Assembly: GCF_030253575.1 (NCBI RefSeq)
Contig: NC_080568.1
Span: 513,501-577,500, forward strand
Length of the DNA stretch: 64,000 bases
Direction: 5' to 3'
From: Rhododendron vialii
Taxonomy: Eukaryota; Streptophyta; Magnoliopsida; Ericales; Ericaceae
A program made the translations under genes and the position numbers. The notes under the pieces were generated by a model. That model had not been told where the DNA came from and did not search any database. It was given only the letters and a program-made list of their open reading frames with translations. Position 1 is the stretch's first letter, and every line of letters begins with the position of its first letter. This document shows positions 1 to 11,054 of this stretch, one piece after another.

Positions 1-1246
1 TTCGCGCTGCTGAAGAACGGAATGGTAACGTAACAGGATCTCAGCATCCGACCAATCCGGACTGGGGCTGTTTGCTATTGTTCTCTTGTGTAGTTTTCTC
101 CAAGTATCAATTAACAAAAGTGAGCCAAGCTTCAAAAGGGCATTTGTTTTCAAAAGCGCTGCATTTTCTCTCATTGAATCATTCTTCGGCATTCTCCGTT
201 CGTATCGATGGTTGGTCAGCCCCGTTGAGGTGTTTTGGGTAACCGGCACAGTTTACTGGAGCCCGGGGTCCTCGAACGCCCAACAACCTTGGACGATGAT
301 GAGTCGTACTACCGTTCGACCATTGCTTTGCTCCACGCGTTGCAATGGGAGGTATATCGCGGCTCTAGTCAGAGGAACCCCTTTAAGCCAAAATCGGCCT
401 CTACAGCGTTTACAAAGCACTAGAACCTTTCAACATAAGACAGGAACCCACAGGGTAGGATTACTTGTTTCTAACCCCATATCCTGTCTATGTGTTACCG
501 CTTTCCTTATCGCATGCTTGTACATTCATTCGTGACCGTTTTTGCGTAGGAGCATGCTAGGGCGGCTTCTAGGATATCTTTTGTCGAGTCTGTCTTGCGC
601 CCGTTCGGCGTTGCCTTGGACCGATGACGAGTCGTGCATCTCGATGTTGCACGTTATCAAAAATTTTCAAGTCCTTAATCAATGAGACTTCGGGAAATCA
701 ATACTTTCTAAGTCTTTATCTAACGCCCGATCGAGGTTTCAAACTGAAAAGCTAGGAACAACGGAGAGGATGTCGTGATGCTTACACCGCTCAGGCTCCA
801 GCACAGTGCTGCTTATGCCACTTTGGTTACAGTATCACGCCATCTACACTGAGTCATTCCGAGCTCAAAACTTTGAAACTTCGAGAAGGGAAAAGTCAAA
901 GGCTTAGGCTGTTTTGGCATCTCTTAGTGACAGTCGATTCAATCAAGGATACACCGTCGAAAAGAAAATCCGAGGAAATTAGGCAACTGTCCGAGTATCG
1001 TAGGGCAGACTCTCTCTAGCTCTAGAGTCTAGGAGGACACCGACGACAATGACATGCGCATTGCATTCCTTCAAATTCTTTCAAAAGCTTGCTGCAGGAA
1101 CGCCACTGAGTTCTCATTTACTTTACTGTCAAAAGCTCTAGGCCATTTCACTGAAGGAGAGAGCCAAACCTACTTGGGAGCGTCTGCCAGGGCTATTTCA
1201 CTGTCACTTCCAAAGCCATATCGCCCTCCTCAATCATCAATCCAAA
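1..1246 (+). other. 5' leader region of the retrotransposon
   Basis: No gene is recognisable. The stretch contains two similar blocks around GACGAGTCGT-type sequence (near 290-310 and 612-635), which may be an old internal duplication. A purine-rich tract precedes gag. Short open frames here (for example 86-535) have no recognisable family signature and are taken as chance. I did not find an LTR end or a primer-binding site, so the 5' LTR is probably outside the window. Confidence 0.5.
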
Positions 1247-2293
1247 ATGGCAGCACAAACAGAGCTGGCTGAGCTGAAGAGGTTTGTTCAAGAAATGAAC
1301 CAGAAAATGGACAAACAAATGGCTATGGTCCAGGGATTGGTTGACCTCTTTACCACCATAGCCCCGCAGCCAGATATGGGGCTAATCAAGGAATCCTCTC
1401 AAGCTTACCACACTCCTGCGGTCGGAACCAAGCAGTGCTCGAAGGACATGTTCAAAGACCTGGTTAAGTTTCATGAAGCCAGGACTCACCCGAAGGAGAA
1501 TGTTAGATCCTTGTTCGAAGCCAACGCCGAAAGGGAGGATATGCGCGGCAAAGAAATCAATCCCAAAGGCAAAAGAGTGCATCATGTTCCTCAATCTGGT
1601 CGTCGGAACCCACCAAGGACCTTTTCCCGCTTCTCCACACCTTTGTCCTCGGTTTATGAGAAGCTCATCGAAGCTGGCTTCCTCAAGCCACTCCTTCCAA
1701 CTCCTTCGCCTCGAACATTCCCGGCATCCTACAACCCAAACGCCTATTGTGCTTTCCATCAAATGCCAGGCCATCTCACCGATGCTTGCTTCCGCCTTCG
1801 ACATGAAATTCAAAATCTCATTGATAGTGGCACCATTCAAGCTCCACTCCCATCAAAGCCCAGCGTCATATCCAACTTCATGCTCCAACACGGTTCAAAC
1901 CCATGTGTTAACCAGATATCCATCAACTCTACTCAAATCAACTCAAGCTCCACTCAAATCAAACCTAGCTCCACCATATTCAACCCAACCCTTTTCATTA
2001 GCCCAGAAAATCAAACCAAGCCAATTTTGTCTCTCCCATCCGAACCCGAGGTTAACCTGATGGCCATAGGTGCGGTCGAGGTCCTTACCGCTGATACCTG
2101 GGTTGACAGTGATGAGCAGTCTACAAAGGAGGAACTCAAGAGGAAGCTTAATCAATCAAAGGAGAAAACGGACTGGCTCGGATCCTTCAAACATGAGAAT
2201 TTAGGGCTGTTGTTCAAGGAGTTCTCTCAAGTGGGTTTGGACGAAGAAGCTGAAGAAGCCGAAGTGCTGTTGCTTGAGCCTGTTGTCCTCTAG
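1247..2293 (+). CDS. Shortened gag-like protein of Tat-type retroelement
   Basis: This is a 348-residue open frame. Residues 1-35 are rich in E, K, Q and M and look like a short coiled coil. Residues 126-200 match the C-terminal gag region of plant Tat elements: a TPLSSVYEKLIEAG segment, then a variant zinc knuckle with C168, H171, H176 and C181 (spacing 2-4-4), followed by an HEIQNLIDSG segment. Family members normally carry a capsid domain of some hundreds of residues between these two parts; here only about 90 residues intervene and no capsid signature is visible. The C-terminus (residues 270-348) is acidic. The frame probably survives as a deletion derivative; whether it is still translated is unknown. 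Confidence 0.7.
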   Translation: MAAQTELAELKRFVQEMNQKMDKQMAMVQGLVDLFTTIAPQPDMGLIKESSQAYHTPAVGTKQCSKDMFKDLVKFHEARTHPKENVRSLFEANAEREDMRGKEINPKGKRVHHVPQSGRRNPPRTFSRFSTPLSSVYEKLIEAGFLKPLLPTPSPRTFPASYNPNAYCAFHQMPGHLTDACFRLRHEIQNLIDSGTIQAPLPSKPSVISNFMLQHGSNPCVNQISINSTQINSSSTQIKPSSTIFNPTLFISPENQTKPILSLPSEPEVNLMAIGAVEVLTADTWVDSDEQSTKEELKRKLNQSKEKTDWLGSFKHENLGLLFKEFSQVGLDEEAEEAEVLLLEPVVL

Positions 2294-2568
2294 CTCCCAC
2301 CTCTCTGCGAGGAAGTCAAGGGTAACTATAAAAGTTGCATTTTCAAAATCGCGTCTCTTTTGCATTGACACTGTTGAGTATGAGTCTGACATAGTGTCTG
2401 TCAAGTCGTCTAAATCTAGCTCTGAGTCGGAGTTTGTGCTTCTTGGCCCTCCATGTCGTAGCTTTTATTCTCAAATTGAGTCTTTTTGCTGTACTTGGCA
2501 ATCCCGAGGGTTCTTATGATATGCATTATCCCGCTTTTAAATACTTTGCTGGCTTTTGAATAAACCGT

Positions 2569-3125
2569 GTCGACCCCGACGACGAAGGGATAGATTTCGA
2601 TGGGATCATCCCTAAGGAAATGTGTTCCCTCGCCGAAAGGGAAGACGAAAGGCATGCTTAGCCTCTAAAAAGAAGAAGTAATTTCAAATAAACTTGAAAG
2701 ATGGGGCAGACCCCCGGATGGTTCAAATTGGTTCAGCGCTGTCCCCATAGGAGTATTGCGCCCGTTGAGACTTGTTCAAAGAATTCAACAATATCTTAGC
2801 ATGGTCTCACAAAGCCACGCTTGGCGTTGATCATGGGATAAAGAAGTATCAAGTCCCCTGCCGCCGGATGCCAAGCCAGAAAGCAGAAGCTCAGAAGGCT
2901 CCAGGCCTCGTACCATGCTCAAAATAATAACAACAGTGTTCCATCAAACACACATTAAAGAGGTACAAAAGTGGCCTGGAGCGAGGCATTCCCAATTGTA
3001 GCAGTCAGGACCCTTTCACTATCAAAGCCGTTCTATCTGGGGCTACAATCAAAGATCATCGACCTCGACGGTAGCACATCAATACCTCGGTCAACATGGA
3101 TCAACACAAGTGTTGCTTTTTCCTG
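2569..3125 (+). pseudogene. Broken remnants of retrotransposon pol
   Basis: Three short blocks resemble parts of Tat-element pol but are separated by stops and deletions. At 2569-2660 an acidic stretch (DPDDEGIDFDG) resembles the region before reverse transcriptase. At 2775-2840 a FKEFNNILAWSHKATLGVD frame resembles the N-terminal edge of reverse transcriptase, where related elements read FAWS followed by a D-rich turn. At about 3020-3110 a frame with a KAVLSGAT segment, then after a shift a LDG...P...N pattern, resembles the integrase C-terminal tail. The catalytic domains that should lie between are absent. The likeness is from memory of the family and is moderate. Confidence 0.5.
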
Positions 3126-5333
3126 AGAGAAGCTCGTTGGACTGAAAACCCCAAGGGTGGGCAGTTCCAAGCAAAAGTCAGAGCAGCCTGCTAGACCGAA
3201 AACCTATGAAGGCGGTCTAGGCAAAAGTTGGCAAAAAGTCGAAAGCTCGCTAGACCGAAAACCTGAAAAGGCGGTACTAGGCAAAAGTTAGAGCATAAAA
3301 AGAGAGGTAGAACACACGAGTGAACCTTTGCCTGAACTACGTTTTGACCTGATTCCCAGAAAGGGATACGTAGGCAGTCTCTCTTCGAGGCTCGGTCATA
3401 CTCTATCAATTGGATCCAAGGTTGACGTTTTGGTGCACATCAAGGGTCAAGAAAGGTCGAGAACAAGACAAGCCGAAGTGCTGACTGGTAGACTGAAGTC
3501 CATTGATTCATTGGAGAATCAGAAGGGGGAAGCCATTCGTCTTTCAAGTTTAATGCAAACTGCTATTTCAATTTTAAAGCTGAGCAAAAGCCTTAAAATA
3601 TTTTGAAGCATCAAAAACAGAACGAAATGCTTATGAGGCCTAACGGCTCACAGTTTATTCTAAGTTCAGCAAACGTTTATTTTAAGCAGCTGCAGCAGCT
3701 TTGCAATCTCGCGCGCTAGTTTGAGACTCACACGCACTCGTACAAAAGTGATGCGCGTTGATCTCAAGCATGCGCGCGCTTCTTCATTTCCTGCATCAGA
3801 CAGCAGTAGGCAGCCATCACGCCTAACAAAGATTTTTGGCCGCTCGGGGGCACATTTCAAATTCAAAGCACCTCAAATCTCGTTGAAGGGGCTTTTACCA
3901 AGTCTTGTCATGCTGTGCGAGTCATATGGTCCTAATGTGGCTGCACAGGGGTGTTGGTGTCAGTCCGGGCCTATATGAGTCATCATTTGTGTCTTTTGTC
4001 CATCTTTGCGACACTTTTCAAGTTTTTCAATCGATTGTCATATCGGGATGCTTTTCCTAGTTTTACCAATTTGTACAGGTCAATGTACATTTATTGGACC
4101 TTATGCAAAGTGTCAGTTTCACCTGTCTAAGGGATACTGTGAATTTTGGCACATTAATGCCCAAAATTTCATTGTTTTCCATATGTTTAGGAGTTCGTGA
4201 CATATCCGGGGCTCTTCTTCCTTTCTCATTTGAGCTAGGCGAGTCTGTACATATGTGTATGTTTGTCGATTCAGTTCACTTGTCAATGCAAATTAGATAT
4301 TAGCGGTTGGTTTCTGCATTCTTTTAGACATTCTCAAAAGAGAGTCAAATAAACTGAAAAATGCAATTTACATTGCTACTCTACCATTTGTAATCCGCAA
4401 GTAGTGGAATCTTGTGAGCAGCGGGGGCATGTCGGCTCAGGGCCAAGCAAAGCTTATCTATGGGGCTCATTCGCCCAAGCATCAAAGGAAAAGGGCACGT
4501 CGACCCAATGCCACTCCTAAATGTCAACTGGGGCAGGCCAGTCCGCTCAACGTCTATCTATCTAAGGACACATCTCAGAAGCAAAGGACAGTAAAGTAAA
4601 GAGGCTCAATGGTAGTCCTCAGTGGTAGAGCTCAGCCTCGTTCTCGTCGTTGTCGTCACTCTTGATCTCCTTGAGTACCTGGGGCTCCTATCCCATCCGC
4701 CTCTTCTGAGGAGGCTTTCGCTGATGGACTCTTTCTCTCTCACTCTCTCTTAATCTCTTAGACTACTCTCTCTGAACCTCTGAAAACTCTTTGGCGCGAG
4801 CCACCCTTTCTATGGGCCTTTCTTTCAACTGCACACCTCTAGCCACTGGTTATCTATTGCTCTCGTGTCTCTGAGCTGTGGCTAAGGTGATAGTACCACT
4901 TTCTGTAACTCTTGTTTATGTGGCCATCCTAGGCCATCAATCCTCTAGAGGCCGCCCTAGTCTGCCCTTGCATTTTCAATTTATGCATTCAATTCCGTAC
5001 ATATCATTGCATATTGTATATCAACTGTTGAAAACAGGGAAAATCTATCCAGTGTCAAAGCATGCCTGTCCAGTATCGAAAGCAGCAAGTAATCAGGATT
5101 TTGGGGGTTCATACATGGGATCTAACCACTACTGGAACTGGAGCCGAAGCCGCTGCTCTGGGAAAGTGCAAATTGTAAGGGGGGGGGTGCCACATGTTGT
5201 TCTCCTTATCTATTTTTCCATGACAAATGTCGAGCACACAGCCTCACTGTCCCGCTCCACTAGCACCTGGAACACACTTTGGCAATCAGAATACAAATTC
5301 AAAGCAACAATGGGTTGTGCTACCCGTCTCAAT
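3126..5333 (+). other. Proximal 3' untranslated region of the retrotransposon
   Basis: Near 3183-3295 a short motif of the type AGACCGAAAACC followed by GGCGGT and CTAGGCAAAAGTT occurs as tandem near-copies. It is followed at 3352-3400 by a stretch containing GGGATACGTAGGCAG and a CTCGGTC box. Both are familiar from the 3' untranslated regions of plant Tat elements. From 3600 to 5333 I see no gene, only short chance frames and a run of G (5179-5187). Confidence 0.5.
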
Positions 5334-7062
5334 CAAATCGACGACGATCAGCCACGTCGTCCTTCTCAAATCAAATCGACGACGATCAACCATATCGTCC
5401 TTTTCAATCCTTCAACGACGATCAGCCATGTCGTCCTTCTCAAATCAAATCAACGACGATCAGCCATGTCGTCCCTTCTCAAATCAAATCAACGACGATC
5501 AACCATATCGTCCTTTTCAATCCTTCAATGACGATCAGCCATGTCGTCCTTCTCAAATCAAATCAACGACGATCAGCCATGTCGTCCCTCTCAAATCAAA
5601 TCAACGACGATCAGCCATGTCGTCCTTTTCAATCAAATCAACGACGATCAGCCATGTCGTCCCTCTCAATCAAATCAACGACGATCAGCCATGTCGTCCT
5701 TCTCAATCAAATCAACGACGATCAGCCATGTCGTCCCTCTCAAATCAAATCAACGACGATCAGCCATGTCGTCCTATTCAATCAAATCAACGACGATCAG
5801 CCATGTCGTCCCTCTCAATCAAATCAACGACGATCAGCCATGTCGTCCCTCTCAATCAAATCAACGACGATCAGCCATGTCGTCCCTCTCAAATCAAATC
5901 AACGACGATCACCCATGTCGTCCTTTTCAATCAAATCAACGACGATCAGCCATGTCGTCCTTCTCAATCAAATCAACGACGATCAGCCATGTCGTCCTTC
6001 TCAATCAAATCAACGACGATCAGCCATGTCGTCCTTCTCAATCAAATCAATGACGATCAGCCATGTCGTCCCTTCCCAAATCAAATCAACGACGATCAGC
6101 CATGTCGTCCCTCTCAATCAAATCAACGACGATCAGCCATGTCGTCCCTCTCAAATCAAATCAACGACGATCAGCCATGTCGTCCTTTTCAATCAAATCA
6201 ACGACGATCAGCCATGTCGTCCCTCTCAATCAAATCAACGACGATCAGCCATGTCGTCCTTCTCAATCAAATCAACGACGATCAGCCATGTCGTCCTTCT
6301 CAATCAAATCAACGACGATCAGCCATGTCGTCCCTCTCAAATCAAATCAACGACGATCAGCCATGTCGTCCTTTTCAATCAAATCAACGACGATCAGCCA
6401 TGTCGTCCCTCTCAATCAAATCAACGACGATCAGCCATGTCGTCCCTCTCAAATCAAATCAACGACGATCAGCCATGTCGTCCTTTTCAATCAAATCAAC
6501 GATGATCAGCCATGTCGTCCTTCTCAATCAAATCAACGACGATCAGCCATATCGTCCTTCTCAATCAAATCAATGACGATCAGCCATGTCGTCCCTTCCC
6601 AAATCAAATCAACGACGATCAGCCATGTCGTCCCTCTCAAATCAAATCAACGACGATCAGCCATGTCGTCCTTTTCAATCAAATCAACGACGATCAGCCA
6701 TGTCGTCCCTCTCAATCAAATCAACGACGATCAGCCATGTCGTCCTTCTCAATCAAATCAACGACGATCAGCCATGTCGTCCTTCTCAATCAAATCAACG
6801 ACGATCAGCCATGTCGTCCTTTTCAATCAAATCAACGACGATCAGCCATGTCGTCCTTCTCAATCAAATCAACGACGATCAGCCATGTCGTCCTTCTCAA
6901 TCAAATCAACGACCTTCCCAAATCAAATCAACGACGATCAGCCATGTCGTCCTTCTCAATCAAATCAACGACGATTAGCCATGTCGTCCCTCTCAATCAA
7001 ATCAACGATGATCAGCCATGTCGTCCCTCTCAATCAAATCAACGACGATCAGCCATGTCGTC
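5334..7062 (+). repeat. Tandem array A, 37-38 bp unit
   Basis: Head-to-tail repeats with core CGACGATCAGCCATGTCGTC followed by CYYTCTCAATCAAATCAA. Most units are 37 bp; those with CAAATCAAATCAA spacing are 38 bp. By length there are about 46 units. Units are nearly identical across 1.7 kb, so amplification or homogenisation is recent. A short degenerate transition (7063-7118) leads into array B. The array lies in the 3' untranslated region of the retrotransposon. It is open in all three forward frames because 37 is not a multiple of three and the unit has no stop; this is not evidence for a protein. Confidence 0.95.
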
Positions 7063-7118
7063 CTATCGTCTTTTCAATCAATCAACAATGATCAGAATAT
7101 CGTCTTTTCAATCAATCA

Positions 7119-7905
7119 ACGATGGTTCAACGAGTCGTCCTTCCGTGATGACCCACCGTCTCAAATCAACGATGGTTCAACGAGTCGTCTTCAGTGATGA
7201 CCCGCCGTCTCAAATCAACGATGGTTTAACGAGTCGTCCTTCAACGATGACCCACCGTCTCAAATCAACGATGGTTTAACGAGTCGTCCTCAACGATGAC
7301 CCACCGTCTCAAATCAACGATGGTTCAACGAGTCGTCCTCAACGATGACCCACCATCTCAAATCAACGATGGTTCAACGAGTCGTCCTCAACGATGACCC
7401 ACCGTCTCAAATCAACGATGGTTCAACGAGTCATCCCTCAGCGATGACCCACCGTCTCAAATCAACGATGGTTTAACGAGTCGTCCTTCAGTGATGACCC
7501 ACCGTCTCAAATCAACGATGGTTCAACGAGTCGTCCTTCAGTGATGACCCACCGTCTCAAATCAACGATGGTTGAACGAGTCGTCCTTCAGTGATGACCC
7601 ACCGTCTCAAATCAACGATGGTTCAACGAGTCGTCCTCACCGATGACCCACCGTCTCAAATCAACGATGGTTCAACGAGTCGTCCTCACCGATGACCCAC
7701 CGTCTCAAATCAACGATGGTTCAACGAGTCGTCCTTCAGTGATGACCCACCGTCTCAAATCAACGATGGTTCAACGAGTCGTCCTTCAACGATGATCCAC
7801 CGTCTCAAATCAACGATGGTTCAACGAGTCGTCCTCAACGATGACCCACCGTCTCAAATCAACGATAGTTCCCGAGTCATCCTCAACGATGATCCATCAT
7901 CCATG
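7119..7905 (+). repeat. Tandem array B, 49-50 bp unit
   Basis: About 16 units of 49-50 bp by length. Each contains CAAATCAACGATGGTTCAAC, then GAGTCGTCCTYA, then a GATGACCCACCGTCT block. The start of the unit, CAAATCAACGAYGRT, is shared with arrays A and C, and the GTCGTCC block is shared with A. The last two units (from about 7860) are degenerate. Confidence 0.92.
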
Positions 7906-8154
7906 TTCAACGATGGTCCATCCATTCTGTATGACTACCTCTATTTCAGACCAGCTTAGAGCACATTTTCCAGCAGTCCTATTGCTCTGTCTCGGATGGT
8001 CCTTGATAAGGAGATTGGCTCTGATTCCCAACAGATGGAATTTAACCTCCCTGACGCGACCTACCCGTGATTGTTGGAGTTCTTTGTGTGCCGGATAAGG
8101 TTTGGTCCCCAACAACGTTCATCATTCCGCGATTAAACCATTTCCCCAAGCAGA
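7906..8154 (+). other. Spacer between arrays B and C
   Basis: About 250 bp of mostly unique sequence separates the two arrays. No gene or recognisable motif is seen apart from decayed array-B edges around 7880-7920 and array-C-like sequence near 8155. Confidence 0.5.
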
Positions 8155-8507
8155 GTCAAATCAACGACGGTCTGCCCGTCCAACTCTCAACTCAACGACG
8201 GTTCGCCCGTCCACTTTCAAATCAAACGAGCGACGGTTTGCCCGTCCAACTTCAAATCAACGACGGTCCACCCATCCAAATCCGAATCAACGACGGTCCA
8301 TCCGTCCAAAATCAAATCAACGACGATCCACTCGTCCAAATCCAAATCAACGACGGTCCATCCGTCCAAATTCAAATCAACGACGATCCACCTGTCCAAA
8401 TTCAAATCAACGACGATCCACCTGTCCAAATTCAAATCAACGACAATCCACTCGTCCAAATTCAGATCAACGACGGTCCACCCGTCCAATTTCAAATCAA
8501 CGACGAT
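8155..8507 (+). repeat. Tandem array C, 30 bp unit
   Basis: About 12 units of 30 bp, consensus CAAATCAACGACGATCCACC followed by YGTCCAAATT. The first two or three units are irregular in length. Because 30 is divisible by three the array keeps a 10-residue repeat in each frame on both strands. The core CAAATCAACGAYGRTC links it to arrays A and B. Confidence 0.92.
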
Positions 8508-8748
8508 CTATCCGTCCCACAGTCTTTTTCCCCAACAGAGTCGATGCTGTTGCAAAAAAGATTGTTCCCCAGGAGAGTCCGCATTGTGTGATCTATCCGT
8601 CAAAGACAACAAAGCAGCGGTCTGTCCGCCCCAACTTCAAATCAAACAGGTTCTTTAAAAATTTACGTATTCTGGATAGCCTTGAAGAGGGTGTCTAGAA
8701 AACCTTTGACGTTACTTGTCTTCAGTCAATGGTGTTTCAAGTGCCGTC

Positions 8749-8760
8749 AAAGGGGGGCTT
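8749..8760 (+). promoter_or_regulatory. Polypurine tract before the 3' LTR
   Basis: The purine run AAAGGGGGG, followed by CTTC, sits directly before TGTAGACACC at 8762. This is the expected place for the plus-strand primer of an LTR retrotransposon and fixes the LTR start. Confidence 0.75.
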
Positions 8761-8761
8761 C

Positions 8762-10768
8762 TGTAGACACCCCATTCTGGACTGTCCAGATAACGTTATT
8801 TGTCGATCTTTTATTTTCCCAATGATGATTATAGTCGAAAACAGATCAAGGACAAGGGTGTGCTTAAGCCTTGAGCGTCCAAAACCCATTTCAAACCTTT
8901 CAAACCAGAGCCAAACGGCCCCAGCAAAACCCAACTGGCATACGCCAGTGTCTTGGTGACGTACGCCAGTAAGCTTCCACGTGTCAGTCATCGACCAGTG
9001 GTCCAGCTTATACTGGCGCACGCCAGTAAGAAATGGCGCACGCCAGTCAAACCCAGTCAAATCAACTTTATTCAGCCACTTGGGCGGGACTTTTGTGCCA
9101 CCCTGACGTCGGCCACAGTGTCCCTGATGATTGCTTTCGGCAGGGGCGTCCCCTCTCTCTCCTACACCCCCCATCAACTAGTCCCATGCATTTAATGCAT
9201 GGAAGGCCTCTTTTGTTCCTAAGACCAGCCAAACAAGGCCTGACCTTAACTGATCTCAGTCCATTTCCCCTCTATATATACTCCCCTCTCCCACTCTTGC
9301 AAAGGGTTACCAAGTTCACAAAGGGTTAGCCACATTAAGAAGGTGCCATCTCTCTTCTTCTCCTTTCTCCAAGCTTTCTATCTCCTTTCATCCATTGAAA
9401 GAGAAGAAAAGGTCATACACTTCCACACATCCTGCTGGAACCCAGTCATCATATAAGCCACCATCTTCAACCCTCAAGTTCAAAAACAACCACCAAACCA
9501 CAATACTAAGAGGTATACCACCTTTGTGTTCTTTTCTGTTTTCAACTCCTGAGGGGGGTCAGTAAGGCCCAGGCTAGTAGATAATACTAGTTCTGGCCTT
9601 AAACAGATAAAATACAGCTATCGTATGTGATGATACATGGCGCACGCCAGTTTACAAAGGCCGTACGCCAGTCATGGCAATATGGGCACAACTGGCGTGG
9701 GGATCATGGATCGTCATTCCTTTTGTTTTATCTTTCTGTCGATCACCTTAGCATGCTAATAACCAGTTTACTGCTTTCCATATTTAGAATTGTTTAGTGG
9801 TGGCATCCTATCTTGTTCATTTCTGTCATGTAAAGGCCTCTGGGATCCTTCTGGTCATGTTCCAGAACCCAGATGATGCAAAGCCAAACACTGGAATCAA
9901 AGGCAAAGTGGCGTACGGCAGTAATATACTGGCGTACGGCAGTAGGCTTCTGGGTCCAGTGACTGGCCCTTGCATCTGAAGCGTAAGATAGGCCTATCTT
10001 CTGTCCCACACTGTTTTGGGGTGTTCTGCTTTCTTTCATGGCCTAAAGCCATTCATTTTGCCTGTGACTGTGTATATTCTGCTATATTAAACTGCGTGGT
10101 TTGCCCTGGGTGTGCGCTGGTCCTTTTCCAGAGCCCAGAGGGTTGCAAACAAAGACTGAGAGATCCAACAAGTGGAGTACGCCAGTTTATATGTGGCGTG
10201 CGCAGGTTGTATCACCATGTAGTGGCTCGACCAGTGCATGCTGGCAGAATCTGCTCACGTCACCTTGTGACGGCGTACTGCAGTTTGCTCGGGATGCTCA
10301 GTGCTTGTTCTCAATCTATACTTAGCATCGCAATCAAATCATTCATAAGCATTTTGTCACATAAACTGCAATTTGTTACCGCTTTCGTCCCCATTAACTG
10401 TTCCCCCGCCCTAACTGGCTAAAAAATGATAAAATGAGAGAAAAATGCAAAGGTTTTCATGAAATGCCCGAGTAGAGACCGATCTCCGGATTGGGCGAGA
10501 GAGGGTGCCATAAAACCCTTCCCCTCTCGTAACCTGGCTCCCGAATCTCAGATATCGAAGGTGACGACGGACCGGTCTACGCCTTTTCAAAATCAAACAA
10601 ACGTGGCAAAAACGTTTTCGAGTTCGGTTCCTTGGGTGTTCCTACCGCTAAAACCCGAGTGGCGACTCTGAATCGAGGCGTTTCGCCGCGCATTTTCAAA
10701 AGAGGGCCGCGCCCAGTCTTTAAAAAGGGAACCCAAAGATCGAGCGATTTTCGGGGCGCGTGCCCACA
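8762..10768 (+). mobile_element. 3' LTR of the Tat-like element
   Basis: The LTR is about 2.0 kb, starting TGTAGACACCCC and ending GTGCCCACA. A TATA-like box (TCTATATATACTCCCC) at 9271-9286 marks the probable promoter. Near the 3' end it has GAGACCGATCTCC and CTCGTAACCTGGCTCCCGAA blocks that recur, diverged, in the solo LTR at 38854-40627, so the two belong to related families. It also contains at least eleven copies of a palindromic ACTGGCGYACGCCAGT-type motif, mostly in pairs. A target-site duplication cannot be checked because the 5' LTR is outside the window. Confidence 0.82.
9271..9286 (+). promoter_or_regulatory. TATA-like box inside the 3' LTR
   Basis: TCTATATATACTCCCC lies about 510 bp into the LTR, a normal place for the U3/R boundary. 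A CT-rich tract follows it. Confidence 0.55.
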
Positions 10769-10770
10769 GT

Positions 10771-11054
10771 CACATATGCTAACACACTACTAGATTTAAC
10801 ACACTCTAGCACCCAAGCATTGTGGTACAAAAATTACATTTTTGTTTACTAAGTCTTAGCACACACACAATTAACACACTAGTTAACAAATCCATTACAG
10901 ATGCTCAAAGAGCATTCATAATGGGTATGCTAACTAATGTTTTAATTGTGTGTGATAAGACTTAGTAAATAAAAATGTATTTTTTGTGCCATAATGCTTG
11001 TGTTAGTTTGTGTGCTAGAGTGTGTTAAATCTTACTAATGTATTAGTATATGTG
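10771..11054. mobile_element. Fold-back MITE next to the LTR end
   Basis: Left arm (10771-10890) begins CACATATGCTAACACACTAC; the right arm (about 10925-11054) is its inverted near-copy ending AGTATATGTG. The loop is about 35 bp and contains GATGCTCAAAGAGCATTC, itself a small palindrome. There is no coding capacity. It starts within two or three bases of the end of the upstream LTR. Confidence 0.75.

Larger units (their letters stand above)
1..10768 (+). mobile_element. Non-autonomous Ty3/gypsy (Tat-like) LTR retrotransposon, 3' part
   Basis: The window opens inside an LTR element whose 5' LTR lies upstream. In order: leader (1-1246), gag-like ORF (1247-2293), broken pol traces (about 2569-3115), a long 3' untranslated region with tandem arrays (5334-8507), a polypurine tract (8749-8760) and a full 3' LTR (8762-10768). 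The gag zinc knuckle and the tandem repeats just before the 3' LTR fit the plant Tat lineage (Ogre/Retand type), whose 3' untranslated regions are known to carry tandem repeats. No protease, reverse transcriptase, RNase H or integrase domain is intact, so the element must rely on enzymes supplied in trans. Lineage is inferred from motifs, not from a search. Confidence 0.8.

Noticed and set aside
86-535. 149-codon frame in the retrotransposon leader
   Set aside because: No family signature, poor composition, and it overlaps other chance frames.
1382-1840. 152-codon minus-strand frame opposite gag
   Set aside because: Shadow of the gag frame on the other strand, with no independent signature.
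5227-7279. Long forward open frames (up to 449 codons) with repeated QRRSAMSS- or NQINDDQPCRP-type peptides
   Set aside because: They are a by-product of a 37-bp tandem repeat without stop codons: the period shifts frame by one each unit, so all three frames stay open. No other coding evidence.
8217-8495. Minus-strand frame with a 10-residue repeat (LDGWTVVDLN type)
   Set aside because: It only mirrors the 30-bp array C, which is divisible by three.
5334-8507. CRISPR-like repeat array
   Set aside because: The units are contiguous tandem copies with no unique spacers, in a plant retrotransposon.
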